Origin: Bacteriovorax sp. BAL6_X
GTDB lineage: Bacteria; Bdellovibrionota; Bacteriovoracia; Bacteriovoracales; Bacteriovoracaceae
NCBI RefSeq assembly: GCF_000443995.1
Contig: NZ_AUMC01000010.1
Location: 744,001 to 808,000, forward strand
Length of the DNA stretch: 64,000 nt
Reading direction: 5' to 3'
A program made the translations under genes and the position numbers. Under the pieces are notes generated by a model. It saw only the letters and a program-made list of their open reading frames with translations, was not told the origin of the DNA and did no database searches. Positions 35,044 through 46,140 of the stretch are shown here, one piece after another. Within the stretch, counting starts at the first letter, position 1, and each line of letters begins with the position of its first letter.

Positions 35044-36546
35044 ATGAGAAGACTATTTACCTATTTAATTGTATTCAATTTTACGTTTAATTCATTTGCA
35101 TCATGTGGTGGTGTTCTTAAGTCATTTCTTGGAATGAGAAAGAGTTCTTTCTATGACACACCTGAATATGCGCTAAAGCAAAAGATCAATAAGCTTGAGG
35201 TCTTAAATAATCGCTTGAGAAACTCTAGTGAGCACCAAGAGCCAGCTACAACTTTGGCAATTTGGAAAAAAATTGAAAGACTTGATAATAATATCTTTAC
35301 GAAACACTATTCAGTTAACGTAAGAGACTGGGAAGTCTTCTTTCGTGAGTTTGAGATGAACTTTATCTCATTTCAAAGACTTTCAGATATTAATAAGAAG
35401 TTTGAATCAACTGAGATCACAAAATCGAAACTTAAGAGCTACATTAGTTCAAAAGGCCATAGCAGTGAATTTCAAGAATTTATTCTTTCAAAATTTGAAA
35501 ACTCACCAAACTCAGAAATTTTCAAAACCCAATTAGACAAAGAAGTACAAAGTAACCTTCTTCATATTGGTAATCACTACTATGAGTATCGACTTGTGAG
35601 AGAACACTTAAGGGACCTTCGTGGTAGTGACCTTTGTCATAGTGAATGTGAAGAACAGCTTAAAATTCTTCTGGAGAATCTCGGTGTGGAGAGTGAGAAA
35701 GAGCAGCGAAGCCTTCCTATTTTCTTTAAAGGTGTAAAAAGGCCTGATCTTGAGGAGCTAACTAAAGTTGTTCACGAGAACCCTGTTGCCCTGATAACAA
35801 AGCTTAAGAAAGAGAGAAATGCTGAGGTTATAAATTGGCTAATCTCACTTATGCTTCAGCCTGAAATCATTGATTCAATTATGGGGCTTGTTTATAAATC
35901 GAAGCGAATTGGAAAGTACCGTGCAGTTCGTATCTTTCAGGCATTCTATAATGCACAGGCTAGAACGATTCATTTTCCAAAAATCAATAGTATCGTAAAG
36001 AGTTTTAAAAATGATATTGAAAAGAGTTATTCTCACTTAAAGAATGTAAATACATCTGTTCCTAAAGATGAAATTCTTGTTACCTTTGCTCGTATGGTCG
36101 ATGCTCTTGCGGTAAAGAAATGGAAAATTTTAAAAGAACATGCCAAAACTGTTGATTCAAAGTTTTATGAACGCATGATTGCCGCTGAAGAGAAGGCCGT
36201 TGCTCGTGGTGATATTAGTATCACACATAAAAGAAGCCTTATTGGACAACTTATTCAATTTATTCCAGCCTCAACGCCAATTTATCTTTATCAAAGGTCT
36301 AAGTTAGAAGAGAGGGCAACTGTTACTGAAGTTGATGAAAATGGTGAAGAAATCGAGCCAAACTCTCAGGAGTCTAACCCTGTAGTTTCAATTGAGCACG
36401 GTGATGAAATGGATCTTGCTCTGGAGGAAGTTGCAGAAGTTATGGCAGAAGTACAAGAGACTGAAAGAAATCCTTCATCGGTTGAAGTCAGTTGGATTGA
36501 GAAGTTTTTTAGTCGAATTCAGTCATTCTTTAAAGTGGAAGGTTAG
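35044..36546 (+). CDS. Hypothetical secreted helical protein
   Basis: 500 residues with signal peptide (ending NSFASCGG; the Cys is not in a proper lipobox). No family recognised. The body is charged and helical; the last 80 residues hold an acidic tract (VDENGEEIEPNSQ, EEVAEVMAEVQE) and an aromatic tail IEKFFSRIQSFF. GAGGG lies five bases before the ATG. It is first in a three-gene set of exported proteins ending with a papain-like protease, with only 2 bases to the next start. Confidence 0.65.
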   Translation: MRRLFTYLIVFNFTFNSFASCGGVLKSFLGMRKSSFYDTPEYALKQKINKLEVLNNRLRNSSEHQEPATTLAIWKKIERLDNNIFTKHYSVNVRDWEVFFREFEMNFISFQRLSDINKKFESTEITKSKLKSYISSKGHSSEFQEFILSKFENSPNSEIFKTQLDKEVQSNLLHIGNHYYEYRLVREHLRDLRGSDLCHSECEEQLKILLENLGVESEKEQRSLPIFFKGVKRPDLEELTKVVHENPVALITKLKKERNAEVINWLISLMLQPEIIDSIMGLVYKSKRIGKYRAVRIFQAFYNAQARTIHFPKINSIVKSFKNDIEKSYSHLKNVNTSVPKDEILVTFARMVDALAVKKWKILKEHAKTVDSKFYERMIAAEEKAVARGDISITHKRSLIGQLIQFIPASTPIYLYQRSKLEERATVTEVDENGEEIEPNSQESNPVVSIEHGDEMDLALEEVAEVMAEVQETERNPSSVEVSWIEKFFSRIQSFFKVEG

Positions 36547-36548
36547 AC

Positions 36549-36896
36549 GTGAAAATAGTATTGATCTCTCTAATACCACTCATTACATTCGCTGTTGAAA
36601 GAGACTTTCAGGTAATGAAAATTTTTAAGAAGGGCGAATTTAGAGAAGTGAAAATTTATAAGGGAAGGAATAACTCTCTAATGAATAAAGAATGTTTAAG
36701 TTCTAATTTATGCCTCAATGCGAAGGTTGCGCCTAGGGAAGGAAGTGGGCTTACTGGACATCCTGGATCAAAGGCCTGCAAGGAATTTAAAAATAGTCAG
36801 TATAAGATTTTAAAAGATAAGGATAATAATCAGTATGGCTTTTGCCTTTTTTCTGATGGAAGCTTAAAGAGTGCTTGGAGTTTAATCCATGATTAA
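36549..36896 (+). CDS. DUF333-like small exported protein
   Basis: 115 residues. Signal peptide at the N-terminus (MKIVLISLIPLITFAV). The C-terminal half resembles the DUF333 pattern: GHPGSKACKEFKNSQYKILKDKDNNQYGFCLFSDGSLKSAWSL, split here as a conserved Cys, the K-D-x-x-x-x-YG-x-C block and a final Ser/Trp. Start is GTG at 36549, two bases after the previous stop. It overlaps the protease gene by 8 bases. Some DUF333 proteins have been proposed as inhibitors, so a role as partner or inhibitor of the adjacent protease is an attractive inference. Confidence 0.65.
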   Translation: MKIVLISLIPLITFAVERDFQVMKIFKKGEFREVKIYKGRNNSLMNKECLSSNLCLNAKVAPREGSGLTGHPGSKACKEFKNSQYKILKDKDNNQYGFCLFSDGSLKSAWSLIHD

Positions 36897-37989
36897 ATTA
36901 CTAATTATTCTTATGCTCTCTCTTCCTGCTTTTTCTTTAGTGATCACTGAAGATATGCGTTGGAAAGAGTATGAACATAGCGCCTATCAATACCTCCCTC
37001 CAATGGGAAGTGAAAAAGTTGTTAATAAAGTAGAAGTAAAAACGAACCCGATTGTTCGCGATCAAGATGGGTTTGGGACATGTTATTTATTTGCCATGAC
37101 TTCTTTAATGGATCAGTCATGCTTAAAAAGTGGTAATTGTACAAAAGACGATCAAATCTCTGTTTTAGATGTTCTAGGAAAAACTCAACTAAAGTCAGGT
37201 GACCAAAGTGAATTTCTTGGACTTAACGGTGGTAACCTTTCTCAAGTTATTGATGCTTTAACAAAAGGTGAGAAAGTAAGTCTTAAATTTGCAAAAGAAG
37301 AGTGCGCCCCTTATCAACAAATTGAAAATTATAACAATCCAGATAATGATTTTCGAATAGTCAATTATCCTCAGTTACTTGCAATCAATGAAATATATCA
37401 TCAGGTTAAGGATAGTTCTTTAAAAGACGGTGTTTGTAATAAATGCACAGAAGATTTTTTTAAGGACTTCTTTCCTTTTAGCTCAAGTATGTTGGAAAGC
37501 CTTTCTCGTGCAGCAACAAAGATCACTTCAATAAATGCTTTTGAAGAGTTTTTAAATGAAGTACTTATTCCGAAGAAGTGTCAGGAAGACAAAAGTCAGA
37601 TTAAGCTAGCGCCAATTGGATTTAAACAAGAACGTATTAGCGATGTTGAAAAATTTAGAAATAAAATGACTGAACTTTTTGAAAAAGATAAGTCTGCCGC
37701 AATATCGAGTTGTACTTGGACTCGTTATTGCAATGACCCTTCCATTAAGTATATGGAAATGTGTCCAAAGGAGCAGAGGAAACGTTATTGTGGAGGCCAT
37801 GCTTATTTACTAAGTGGATTTCGAAAGATTTGTGATGATAAAAACAAATGTCGAAATCAATACCGTGTCCACAATAGTTGGGGAAAAAACTTTGAAGTTT
37901 TTAATGATAATGGTTGGGTAAACGAGGACTCCCTTTTTAAGGCTTACTTAGATTTAGGCAACCAGCTCGTTACATATACTGAAGATTAA
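36889..37989 (+). CDS. Secreted papain-like (C1) cysteine peptidase
   Basis: 366 residues with signal peptide. The papain active-site blocks are in order: RDQDGFGTCYLFAMTSLMD gives the oxyanion Gln (Q59) and nucleophile C65; GGHAYLLSGF gives the catalytic His; and RVHNSWGKNF gives the Asn. About 14 cysteines suggest a disulfide-rich extracellular enzyme. No separate propeptide is obvious. Its gene overlaps the DUF333-like gene by 8 bases and is convergent with, and overlaps by 4 bases, the next gene. A secreted protease suits a degradative or predatory lifestyle. Confidence 0.85.
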   Translation: MIKLLIILMLSLPAFSLVITEDMRWKEYEHSAYQYLPPMGSEKVVNKVEVKTNPIVRDQDGFGTCYLFAMTSLMDQSCLKSGNCTKDDQISVLDVLGKTQLKSGDQSEFLGLNGGNLSQVIDALTKGEKVSLKFAKEECAPYQQIENYNNPDNDFRIVNYPQLLAINEIYHQVKDSSLKDGVCNKCTEDFFKDFFPFSSSMLESLSRAATKITSINAFEEFLNEVLIPKKCQEDKSQIKLAPIGFKQERISDVEKFRNKMTELFEKDKSAAISSCTWTRYCNDPSIKYMEMCPKEQRKRYCGGHAYLLSGFRKICDDKNKCRNQYRVHNSWGKNFEVFNDNGWVNEDSLFKAYLDLGNQLVTYTED

Positions 37990-39107
37990 TTATTAGCATC
38001 CAATCGTACTCTACATGTCGAACTCTTTGTTTGAGCATCATTAATTTTAAGGTTTGGATGTTTTCTTAACTTTCTTAAAGCTCTTTTTTCCATATTATAA
38101 AATAAACTCTCTCGCTCTAATTCGTCACAACCCTGTGTCCATCTCTTTGTTACCTTAAAAAACTTATTGGCCTCTTTAACAATGCGTATATCGATAATAT
38201 AGTCTTCTGTTTTTGTAATACCACAATCATAGCATTCATCCATCATTGTTTTGTAACCTTGCTTTGCAACGATATCTGGAAACATGTAAGAAAGAGTTTC
38301 TTTCGCATGTTCTCTAATATTATCAATATTGTCGCTAAGGGAACTTCCGTCGCAGGTATAGGTTAGATATTCTTTAAAGTTCTCCTTTATAGAAGAAATC
38401 GATGACTCTGTTAGCTGAACGCATTCATCATACTCTCTGCAATCCTCTGTCATATATTCCGAAAAACTCGCTACTTCTTCGTCGATATGCTGACAGATAA
38501 CATTTTGTTTTTTCTCAAAAGAAAGTAGGTCGTAGAGACCGTTCATTTTTGTCGTGTCATAGTATGTGAGATCTTGGATAAGCTCACTTAAGTTGATTTT
38601 ATTTTGCTTGTCGAGTTCATTAAGTAGTTCTTTTTCTGAACTAGAGATACCATATTCTGATTTATTCTTAGCGGCAACTAATTGTCCTAATTCAGTAATA
38701 AGGTTATAGTTCTCTTTTGCTTTGTCAGGATTGTTCTTTATATAGTCGATAGCGGCCGTTAACTTCTGATCTTCACTAAAGTCTTTTAAGCTAATGCTCA
38801 TCTCCGTAGCGTGACGCTTTTTCAATACCCAAGAGTCTTTATATGCTGAGTCTTTGTAGAGTTTGTCGAAATAATTGATATTTTCCTTTTCTAAATATTT
38901 TGAAAGCGTCTGACGTAGTAGAAAATCTCTATAGCGAGAACCCTCAACAATTTGAAGTACACGTGTTGGCATCTCTTGAGCGAGCTTTTCCATACATTCT
39001 TTTTGGCATTTACTTAGCTCATATTGAGAGCCATCAGGTGCATAATAGATCTTTGCCTGTGTAGAAAGTGTACAAAGTGTAAATAAAAATAACAGATGCT
39101 TTTTCAT
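37986..39107 (-). CDS. Hypothetical secreted Cys-rich protein
   Basis: 373 residues with signal peptide (ending CTLSTQAK). Family not recognised. The mature part is helical and contains roughly a dozen cysteines, among them CQKECMEK near the N-terminus and CYDCGITK later, consistent with disulfides outside the cytoplasm. The 3' end overlaps the convergent protease gene by 4 bases. No clear ribosome site precedes the ATG. Confidence 0.65.
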   Translation of the reverse strand: MKKHLLFLFTLCTLSTQAKIYYAPDGSQYELSKCQKECMEKLAQEMPTRVLQIVEGSRYRDFLLRQTLSKYLEKENINYFDKLYKDSAYKDSWVLKKRHATEMSISLKDFSEDQKLTAAIDYIKNNPDKAKENYNLITELGQLVAAKNKSEYGISSSEKELLNELDKQNKINLSELIQDLTYYDTTKMNGLYDLLSFEKKQNVICQHIDEEVASFSEYMTEDCREYDECVQLTESSISSIKENFKEYLTYTCDGSSLSDNIDNIREHAKETLSYMFPDIVAKQGYKTMMDECYDCGITKTEDYIIDIRIVKEANKFFKVTKRWTQGCDELERESLFYNMEKRALRKLRKHPNLKINDAQTKSSTCRVRLDANN

Positions 39108-39201
39108 AAGTGCCTATAATTGTTAAGTTTAAATTATATCTACCTATATAAAAGCAATTGGGATGCCAGAATTGGGCCTCGTTTAAGAGGCCCTGGTATT
39201 T

Positions 39202-40107
39202 CTATCTTAGAATGTGGTTTTGGATAATTGTTTTTATTTTTTGAGTCGACTCTTTTGAGTCGTAAGCAGGTCTTGAACTCATTTGATCATCCAACTCAAA
39301 TAGTCTTGCCCATAGAGGCGCACCTGTCTTCTTAAAGTCAATCTTCACTGAGTCTTCTGAGTAAAGTTCCTTATCCCAAACTTTTACAACATCACGCCAA
39401 AAGTACTTGTGTGATTTCCACCAGTCAATTGCTGGCTGACAACGACTGTCTGCAACTTTCTCATAAGTGTTATAACTTTTTTCCATTGCTAACTTAAGCT
39501 CCATCCCATTCTCAAGCATATCTAATTTGATATTGTCTTGATCGTGAACATGCCCGTAAGAAGTTTGCTCATGGCGATTCGTTCTTCTAAGAACATTGTA
39601 GTCACTTCGCTTAGAGAATTCTCTTCTTGGAAGAGGAGCGTTTGCTGTACACTCCCAGTAAGAAGTCTTGTCTGTATGAATCCAAGGAGCAGAACACTCA
39701 TATCTTGGAGAGTCATCAACTTGATAAACTCTTTGGACCCAATTTCCTTGTGGGTTCTTTACGGCCTTATTATCCCAATTACTAAATCCTCTATAGTCTA
39801 GTGCATTTGTCGCTTCCCAGTCCCACTGCTGTCTCCAGTGCTTAACGATAGCATGTGGAGTAACTAAGATATGTTGTAAGTTAACCATATCTTCATTTTC
39901 AGAATCAACGAAGATCCACTCTAGCGCACCTGAAGCGTAACGATCGTAAAAATCGTAATCATTGCTATAAGCAAATGTTTCAGCTGATTGAAATTTAATT
40001 GCATAGCATCCAGTCATCTTTTTGATCTCTTGGATATCTTTACTCTTGTCGATTGTTAATCCTGCAAATGCTGGAAGAGCAAGCGCAAGAAGTACTAGAA
40101 ATTTCAT
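39202..40107 (-). CDS. DUF6607 family secreted protein
   Basis: 301 residues with signal peptide (MKFLVLLALALPAFAG). It matches my recollection of DUF6607: a CYAIKFQSAETF start, LQHILVTPHAIVKHWRQQWDWE, WVQRVYQVDDSPRYECSAPWIH, PLPRREFSKRSDYNVLRRTNRHE, WVHDQDN-like and DSRCQPAIDWW blocks. Function unknown. The ATG at 40107 is preferred because GGGGGAG lies five bases upstream; a longer frame from 40317 would run into the icd promoter region. Divergent from icd. Confidence 0.85.
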   Translation of the reverse strand: MKFLVLLALALPAFAGLTIDKSKDIQEIKKMTGCYAIKFQSAETFAYSNDYDFYDRYASGALEWIFVDSENEDMVNLQHILVTPHAIVKHWRQQWDWEATNALDYRGFSNWDNKAVKNPQGNWVQRVYQVDDSPRYECSAPWIHTDKTSYWECTANAPLPRREFSKRSDYNVLRRTNRHEQTSYGHVHDQDNIKLDMLENGMELKLAMEKSYNTYEKVADSRCQPAIDWWKSHKYFWRDVVKVWDKELYSEDSVKIDFKKTGAPLWARLFELDDQMSSRPAYDSKESTQKIKTIIQNHILR

Positions 40108-40280
40108 ATTTTCTCCCCCGAAAATGGTTGCGTGTAAATAGTGATTGATTATTAGAACTCGTGTATGACTTGTCAAACTAAATTGGGCCAAATAATTTGA
40201 ATTTCTTTTCTGTGATGCGCAGCCAATGGACGAAGTTATTGGTTTTATTATAGAATAGGGCGTTTTATAAATTTCTTTAA

Positions 40281-42527
<2,247 letters not shown>

Positions 42528-42544
42528 TAAAATCAATCACTAAT

Positions 42545-42576
42545 AAGAAGGCCCTCTAAAAAGAGGGCCTTTATTT
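42545..42576. terminator. Bidirectional terminator after icd
   Basis: GGCCCTC-TAAAAA-GAGGGCC followed by TTTATTTAT on the plus strand and TTCTTATTA on the minus strand, between convergent icd and the STAS-like gene. Confidence 0.8.
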
Positions 42577-43342
42577 ATACGGCACGCATCTCATCTTTCG
42601 ATTCAATATTTCTCAGCCAATTCCGTGCTTCGTTAATCGCGCCGTATTCAAAGACTGCAACATCAACACTATCTAAATGATCACTGACAACAGAGGCTGA
42701 GCTTCGAATTAACTTATTACTAGTACAAATGCCGACTTTTTCAATGTGTTTGCGGTTCTCTTTAAGGAATTCAAAATGTCTAAGCAGTGATCTTAGATCA
42801 TCCCAGCCTGGAAATTGTTCTGAGTTTACAATAATACCAGAAATGATTTTAGTTTCTTTGTAAACTTGATTGAGAAGATTTTGAATTTTTTCAAAGTCAT
42901 TAACTCGTAGGGGATGAGAAGATGTTAGAGTGAGGATATTGTCATTCTTATCAAAATGAAATTCGATATCTGATTCAACTTCTCGCATAAGCCAGTCTTT
43001 GGCAACGTCTAGCTCGTCTATATTGTAAGACTTAAAATCAATTGGAATAATTGGAGCAAATAACTTTACTGCTCCTGTGATAAGAGCACTGTCTGTCACA
43101 ACGGCACATCTTTTCATGACGTTAAAATACTTTAGGCCCATGGCCGTATCTTCAAAGACTGCACCTGGTGTATAGCCTTCATAGGTTTCATTTAAGTAAA
43201 AAAGAATACCTACTTTCTCTTCTTTTCTTAAGGCCTTATCAAGGATTGGTTCAAGCACATTAATATAATCATCTTTAGTAATGCGGCCAGCTCCCTCTAT
43301 TCCGACGATTCCCTTTTGTAAACCTTTCATCACTTTTAGCAT
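42575..43342 (-). CDS. Double SpoIIAA/SEC14-like (STAS-fold) protein
   Basis: 255 residues made of two tandem copies of the SpoIIAA-like module. Copy 1 (about 8-118) reads GIVGIEGAGRITKDDY then VKLFAPIIPIDFKSYNIDELDVAKDWL; copy 2 (about 138-248) reads ILTLTSSHPLRVNDFEKI then SVVSDHLDSVDVAVFEYGAINEARNWL. The copies share order and the closing ARxWL motif but little identity. Single-module relatives are usually about 120 residues. No partner domain; function unknown. AAAGGAG precedes the ATG. Confidence 0.75.
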   Translation of the reverse strand: MLKVMKGLQKGIVGIEGAGRITKDDYINVLEPILDKALRKEEKVGILFYLNETYEGYTPGAVFEDTAMGLKYFNVMKRCAVVTDSALITGAVKLFAPIIPIDFKSYNIDELDVAKDWLMREVESDIEFHFDKNDNILTLTSSHPLRVNDFEKIQNLLNQVYKETKIISGIIVNSEQFPGWDDLRSLLRHFEFLKENRKHIEKVGICTSNKLIRSSASVVSDHLDSVDVAVFEYGAINEARNWLRNIESKDEMRAV

Positions 43343-43426
43343 ATATTCTCCTTTCCGGTGAAGCTTTAACTGAGATAGTGATTACTTCATCGGAGAGGAG
43401 TGTAATATTTAAACTTAAGATTTTAT

Positions 43427-44626
43427 TTATTTTAGAAGAATTTGATCGGCCAGCTCTTTGGTTAAGTAACCATCTGGAGTGATCCCTTGAGATACTTGGA
43501 ATCGTTGAATTGCAGCAGTAGTTTGTTTTCCCGGTATCCCATCAACTGGGCCAGCTTCAAAACCTAGCTCATTTAGCTTTGCTTGAATCTTCTTTGCCAT
43601 CTCAAAAGACATGAATGATTCTTCGTTCAAGTTGAATTTGTCAAAGTAATCACCACGCTTGGCGATTAAATCAGATAGAACACCTATTCCAAGAGCATAT
43701 TTTTCAGAGTTATTCCATTTAAAGATCGTAAAGAAGTTTGGATATACAATAAACGCAGGTCCATTGGCCCCTTGTGGTAGATAGATTGCTGTTTTTCCAC
43801 TTGTGTATGGGAGCTGAGTTCCGCCTCTTAAGGTGATTCCACGATCAATCCAGTACTGTAGGTCTTCTTTATACTTTAGGCCACTATGGAAATAGTCGAA
43901 GTCACTTGGAAGTTCAATTTCATGTCCCCAGCTTTCATCTCCCTTCCAACCAACTGATGATAAGAAGTTGGCCGACGAGCCAAGAAAATCACGACGACTT
44001 TCCCACATATTAATGTGGCCATCCTTATCGTAATCAATAGCGTAGGCCAGCATTGTTGAAGGCATAAATTGAGTTGAGCCCATTGCTCCGGCCCATGAGC
44101 CTTGCATGCGTTTAGTTGGGTATGTATAAATTCCTCTTTGAAGCATCGTAAGTGCGTTGATGAGTTCTCTTTTAAAGAATGCCGATCGACGCCCATCGTA
44201 TGAAAGAGTTGCAAGAGAGCGAATAATATCAAGCTTACCTGTTATCGAAGAAAAGTTTGTTTCAAGGGCCCAGAACGATAAAAGAAAACGGTCTTGAAAC
44301 TTATAGTCATCCCTAATATCAAGAAAGATATCTTCTAGCTCGGCCTGATACCTTTGGCCTTTTTCAATTCTTGCCTTACTAATTACAATGTCTAAGTATC
44401 TTCCGACACTCATAACAAACTCAGGCTGCCTACGGTCATAATTAATAACATCATCGTTAAATGTGACACCTTCAAAGGCGTCATCGAGTAGGGCGTATGA
44501 GAAGCCATGCTCCTGATTAAGCTCAATTTTTAGTTCATTTAGCCAGTCATTAAACTCTGTTGTTGGAGTAGTTGATGTGGCAAAAATATTAATTGCCAAT
44601 AGCGTTATTGTGATTAGTTTCTTCAT
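43427..44626 (-). CDS. Periplasmic lytic murein transglycosylase (MltB-like) with peptidoglycan-binding domain
   Basis: 399 residues. Signal peptide, then a family GH103 domain: catalytic Glu E122 in FWALETNFSSITG, MQGSWAGAMGSTQFMPSTMLAYAIDYDKDGHINMW, and a C-terminal PG_binding_1 domain (about 330-395, KIQAKLNELGFEAGPVDGIPGKQTTAAIQRFQ). It cleaves glycan strands to 1,6-anhydro-MurNAc ends. The GH103-plus-PG-binding order is that of MltB relatives in Proteobacteria. Start at 44626 gives the normal signal peptide; no Shine-Dalgarno, but TACCTT lies six bases upstream. Confidence 0.92.
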   Translation of the reverse strand: MKKLITITLLAINIFATSTTPTTEFNDWLNELKIELNQEHGFSYALLDDAFEGVTFNDDVINYDRRQPEFVMSVGRYLDIVISKARIEKGQRYQAELEDIFLDIRDDYKFQDRFLLSFWALETNFSSITGKLDIIRSLATLSYDGRRSAFFKRELINALTMLQRGIYTYPTKRMQGSWAGAMGSTQFMPSTMLAYAIDYDKDGHINMWESRRDFLGSSANFLSSVGWKGDESWGHEIELPSDFDYFHSGLKYKEDLQYWIDRGITLRGGTQLPYTSGKTAIYLPQGANGPAFIVYPNFFTIFKWNNSEKYALGIGVLSDLIAKRGDYFDKFNLNEESFMSFEMAKKIQAKLNELGFEAGPVDGIPGKQTTAAIQRFQVSQGITPDGYLTKELADQILLK

Positions 44627-44852
44627 TGGATGAAGGTACACGCTAGGGTTCTCTATTTGAAGACGCGATGGGTCTATTGTTAGATTTTTTTATTATTTAG
44701 TACCTTAACTACCTGATTACTCATTGTAGTTAGGTGTCTAAACTTTGGGCCTTATAGAAACATTTTCAAATTATCAAAGAGTAGATTTATTAAGTGATAA
44801 CTTATTTTTATTCAAATGATAAAAAATACTGATCCCTTTTAGGAGAATAAAG

Positions 44853-45395
44853 ATGAAAAAACTTATGTTGGCCACTGCACTTATTTGCTCATTTTCTTCA
44901 TTTGCAAACGAGCTTGATCTCAACCTAGAGGCCCAAGCTATTCAAGATGTTGAAGAAAGATATGACGAGTCAGGTCTTTATTACAACGTAAGATTAAGTA
45001 TTCCAATTATTCCAAGTGATATTACTGGGGCCGTGGGCTATCAAAGTGAAGATGAGCTTTTTGAAGTTGAAGCATATGCAGGGGTTCGCGCCATTCGATA
45101 CTTAAATGCTAACGATAAGTCTTTGCATATTCCATATGGTGCAAGAGTTCGTGTTGCACTTGATGATTCACGCAGTCTTTATTTAGAGTATCAACGAGAG
45201 GAAGTTGCAGACTTGGGAAATGACGATGGCCTTCTAGAGAAAGAAAATATGTTCTCACTGATAAAGTATAACTCAGATAAGACAATGTTCTTTGGTTGTG
45301 GTGTTGCTAAAAGTGTTCACCATGCTTGGAGTAATGAGAACCATAGTCCAGAAGACTCGACTTATGTTGAATGTAATTTTGGCCGAAAATTTTAA
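44853..45395 (+). CDS. Hypothetical secreted barrel-like protein
   Basis: 180 residues with signal peptide (ending SSFANE). The mature part alternates hydrophobic and polar residues in short strands (YYNVRLSIPI, VEAYAGVRAIRYL, YGARVRVALD, YLEYQREEV) and ends in phenylalanine (CNFGRKF), which suggests a small outer-membrane beta-barrel. No named family. AGGAG seven bases before the ATG. It is followed by the inverted-repeat segment at 45400. Confidence 0.6.
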   Translation: MKKLMLATALICSFSSFANELDLNLEAQAIQDVEERYDESGLYYNVRLSIPIIPSDITGAVGYQSEDELFEVEAYAGVRAIRYLNANDKSLHIPYGARVRVALDDSRSLYLEYQREEVADLGNDDGLLEKENMFSLIKYNSDKTMFFGCGVAKSVHHAWSNENHSPEDSTYVECNFGRKF

Positions 45396-45399
45396 GCGA

Positions 45400-45610
45400 G
45401 GTACGCGGACACTTTTCGCAGTTTTAGCTACTTAAGCTTACACGTATTCAATTTTTCTCAAATATTTAATAGTTTTTCTTCTAAAAGAACAGATGCGCTC
45501 TGTTCTTTTTAGTTTTTAGGTCAATATCAATCTTATTTGCACTTATTTTTGATTTATTATTATCAAATGCGAAGTTAAGTACTTGAACTTGCGAAAAGTA
45601 TCCGCGTACC
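45400..45610. repeat. 211-bp segment bounded by 21-bp inverted repeats
   Basis: The left end starts GGTACGCGGACACTTTTCGC (45400) and the right end (45590-45610) is its reverse complement with one mismatch in 21. It begins 4 bases after the stop of the barrel-like gene and ends 12 bases from the tRNA 3' end. Inside is a strong terminator hairpin. The ends share GGTACG..GA.ACTTTTCG with the element at 872-1092; interiors are not obviously related. Confidence 0.75.
45483..45510. terminator. Terminator hairpin inside the inverted-repeat segment
   Basis: AAAAGAACAGA-TGCGC-TCTGTTCTTTT is a perfect 11-bp stem followed by T-rich tails on both strands; it can end the barrel-like gene transcript and the tRNA-Arg transcript. 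Confidence 0.75.
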
Positions 45611-45622
45611 AGAACTTGATAG

Positions 45623-45699
45623 TGGCGCGGCCGGGAGGACTCGAACCCCCGACATTCAGATCCGAAGTCTGACGTTCTATCCAACTGAACTACGGCCGC
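45623..45699 (-). tRNA. tRNA-Arg (anticodon TCG)
   Basis: 77 bases including an encoded CCA end. On the minus strand: acceptor GCGGCCG pairing with CGGCCGC, D-arm GTTC/GAAC, anticodon arm TCAGA-CTTCGGA-TCTGA with anticodon TCG, and T-arm GGGGG-TTCGAGT-CCTCC. It reads CGN arginine codons. A promoter lies just upstream. Confidence 0.96.
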
Positions 45700-45708
45700 A
45701 TTCGATAT

Positions 45709-45737
45709 ATTATATTCGGTATCTGCGGGCCAGTAAA
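45709..45737 (-). promoter_or_regulatory. Promoter of tRNA-Arg
   Basis: TTTACT, a 17-base spacer, and TATAAT on the minus strand, with the mature tRNA beginning nine bases after the -10. The -35 abuts the end of the DUF2237 gene. Confidence 0.7.
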
Positions 45738-45739
45738 GC

Positions 45740-46123
45740 CTAAGCTTTGTTATAGGCCATTTCTGTTAGAAATTGCATTGGAACAACTGCTATCGTTTCC
45801 TCATGGCAAGCTTCCAGGATAATTGGGCAGGCTTTTCCGGCCTTATACGCCGTAAGCCATCTGCCTGCGCAAAGGCACCAACGATCCCCTGGTTTTAATC
45901 CTGCAAATTGAAATTGTGGCATTGGAGTTGAGAGGTCATTACCATCCTCTCTAGAGAACTCAAGAAATTCTTCTGTGACAATACAGCAAACTGTATGCAT
46001 TCCTCTGTCATTGATATCTGTGCGACAAAAACCATCACGCCAAAAGCCTGTCATTGGTGTACACCCGCACATCTGTAGGGGAGTTCCTAGTACATTTAAA
46101 TGGGCGTTGCTTTCACTTGTCAC
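45740..46123 (-). CDS. DUF2237 family protein
   Basis: 127 residues. Family hallmarks: NVLGTPLQMCGCTPMTGFWRDGFC, MHTVCCIVTEEFLEFS, GNDLSTPMPQF, FAGLKPGDRWCLCAGRW and the conserved EACHE. Conserved cysteines suggest metal binding, but no function is established. Start is GTG at 46123 with AAGGA seven bases upstream. It follows the anti-sigma gene by 17 bases and could be in the same transcript. Confidence 0.9.
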   Translation of the reverse strand: MTSESNAHLNVLGTPLQMCGCTPMTGFWRDGFCRTDINDRGMHTVCCIVTEEFLEFSREDGNDLSTPMPQFQFAGLKPGDRWCLCAGRWLTAYKAGKACPIILEACHEETIAVVPMQFLTEMAYNKA

Positions 46124-46140
46124 AAATTTTCCTTCGTTCT

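Noticed and set aside
45481-45684. Minus-strand protein frame across the tRNA
   Set aside because: It translates the tRNA-Arg gene and the inverted-repeat segment.
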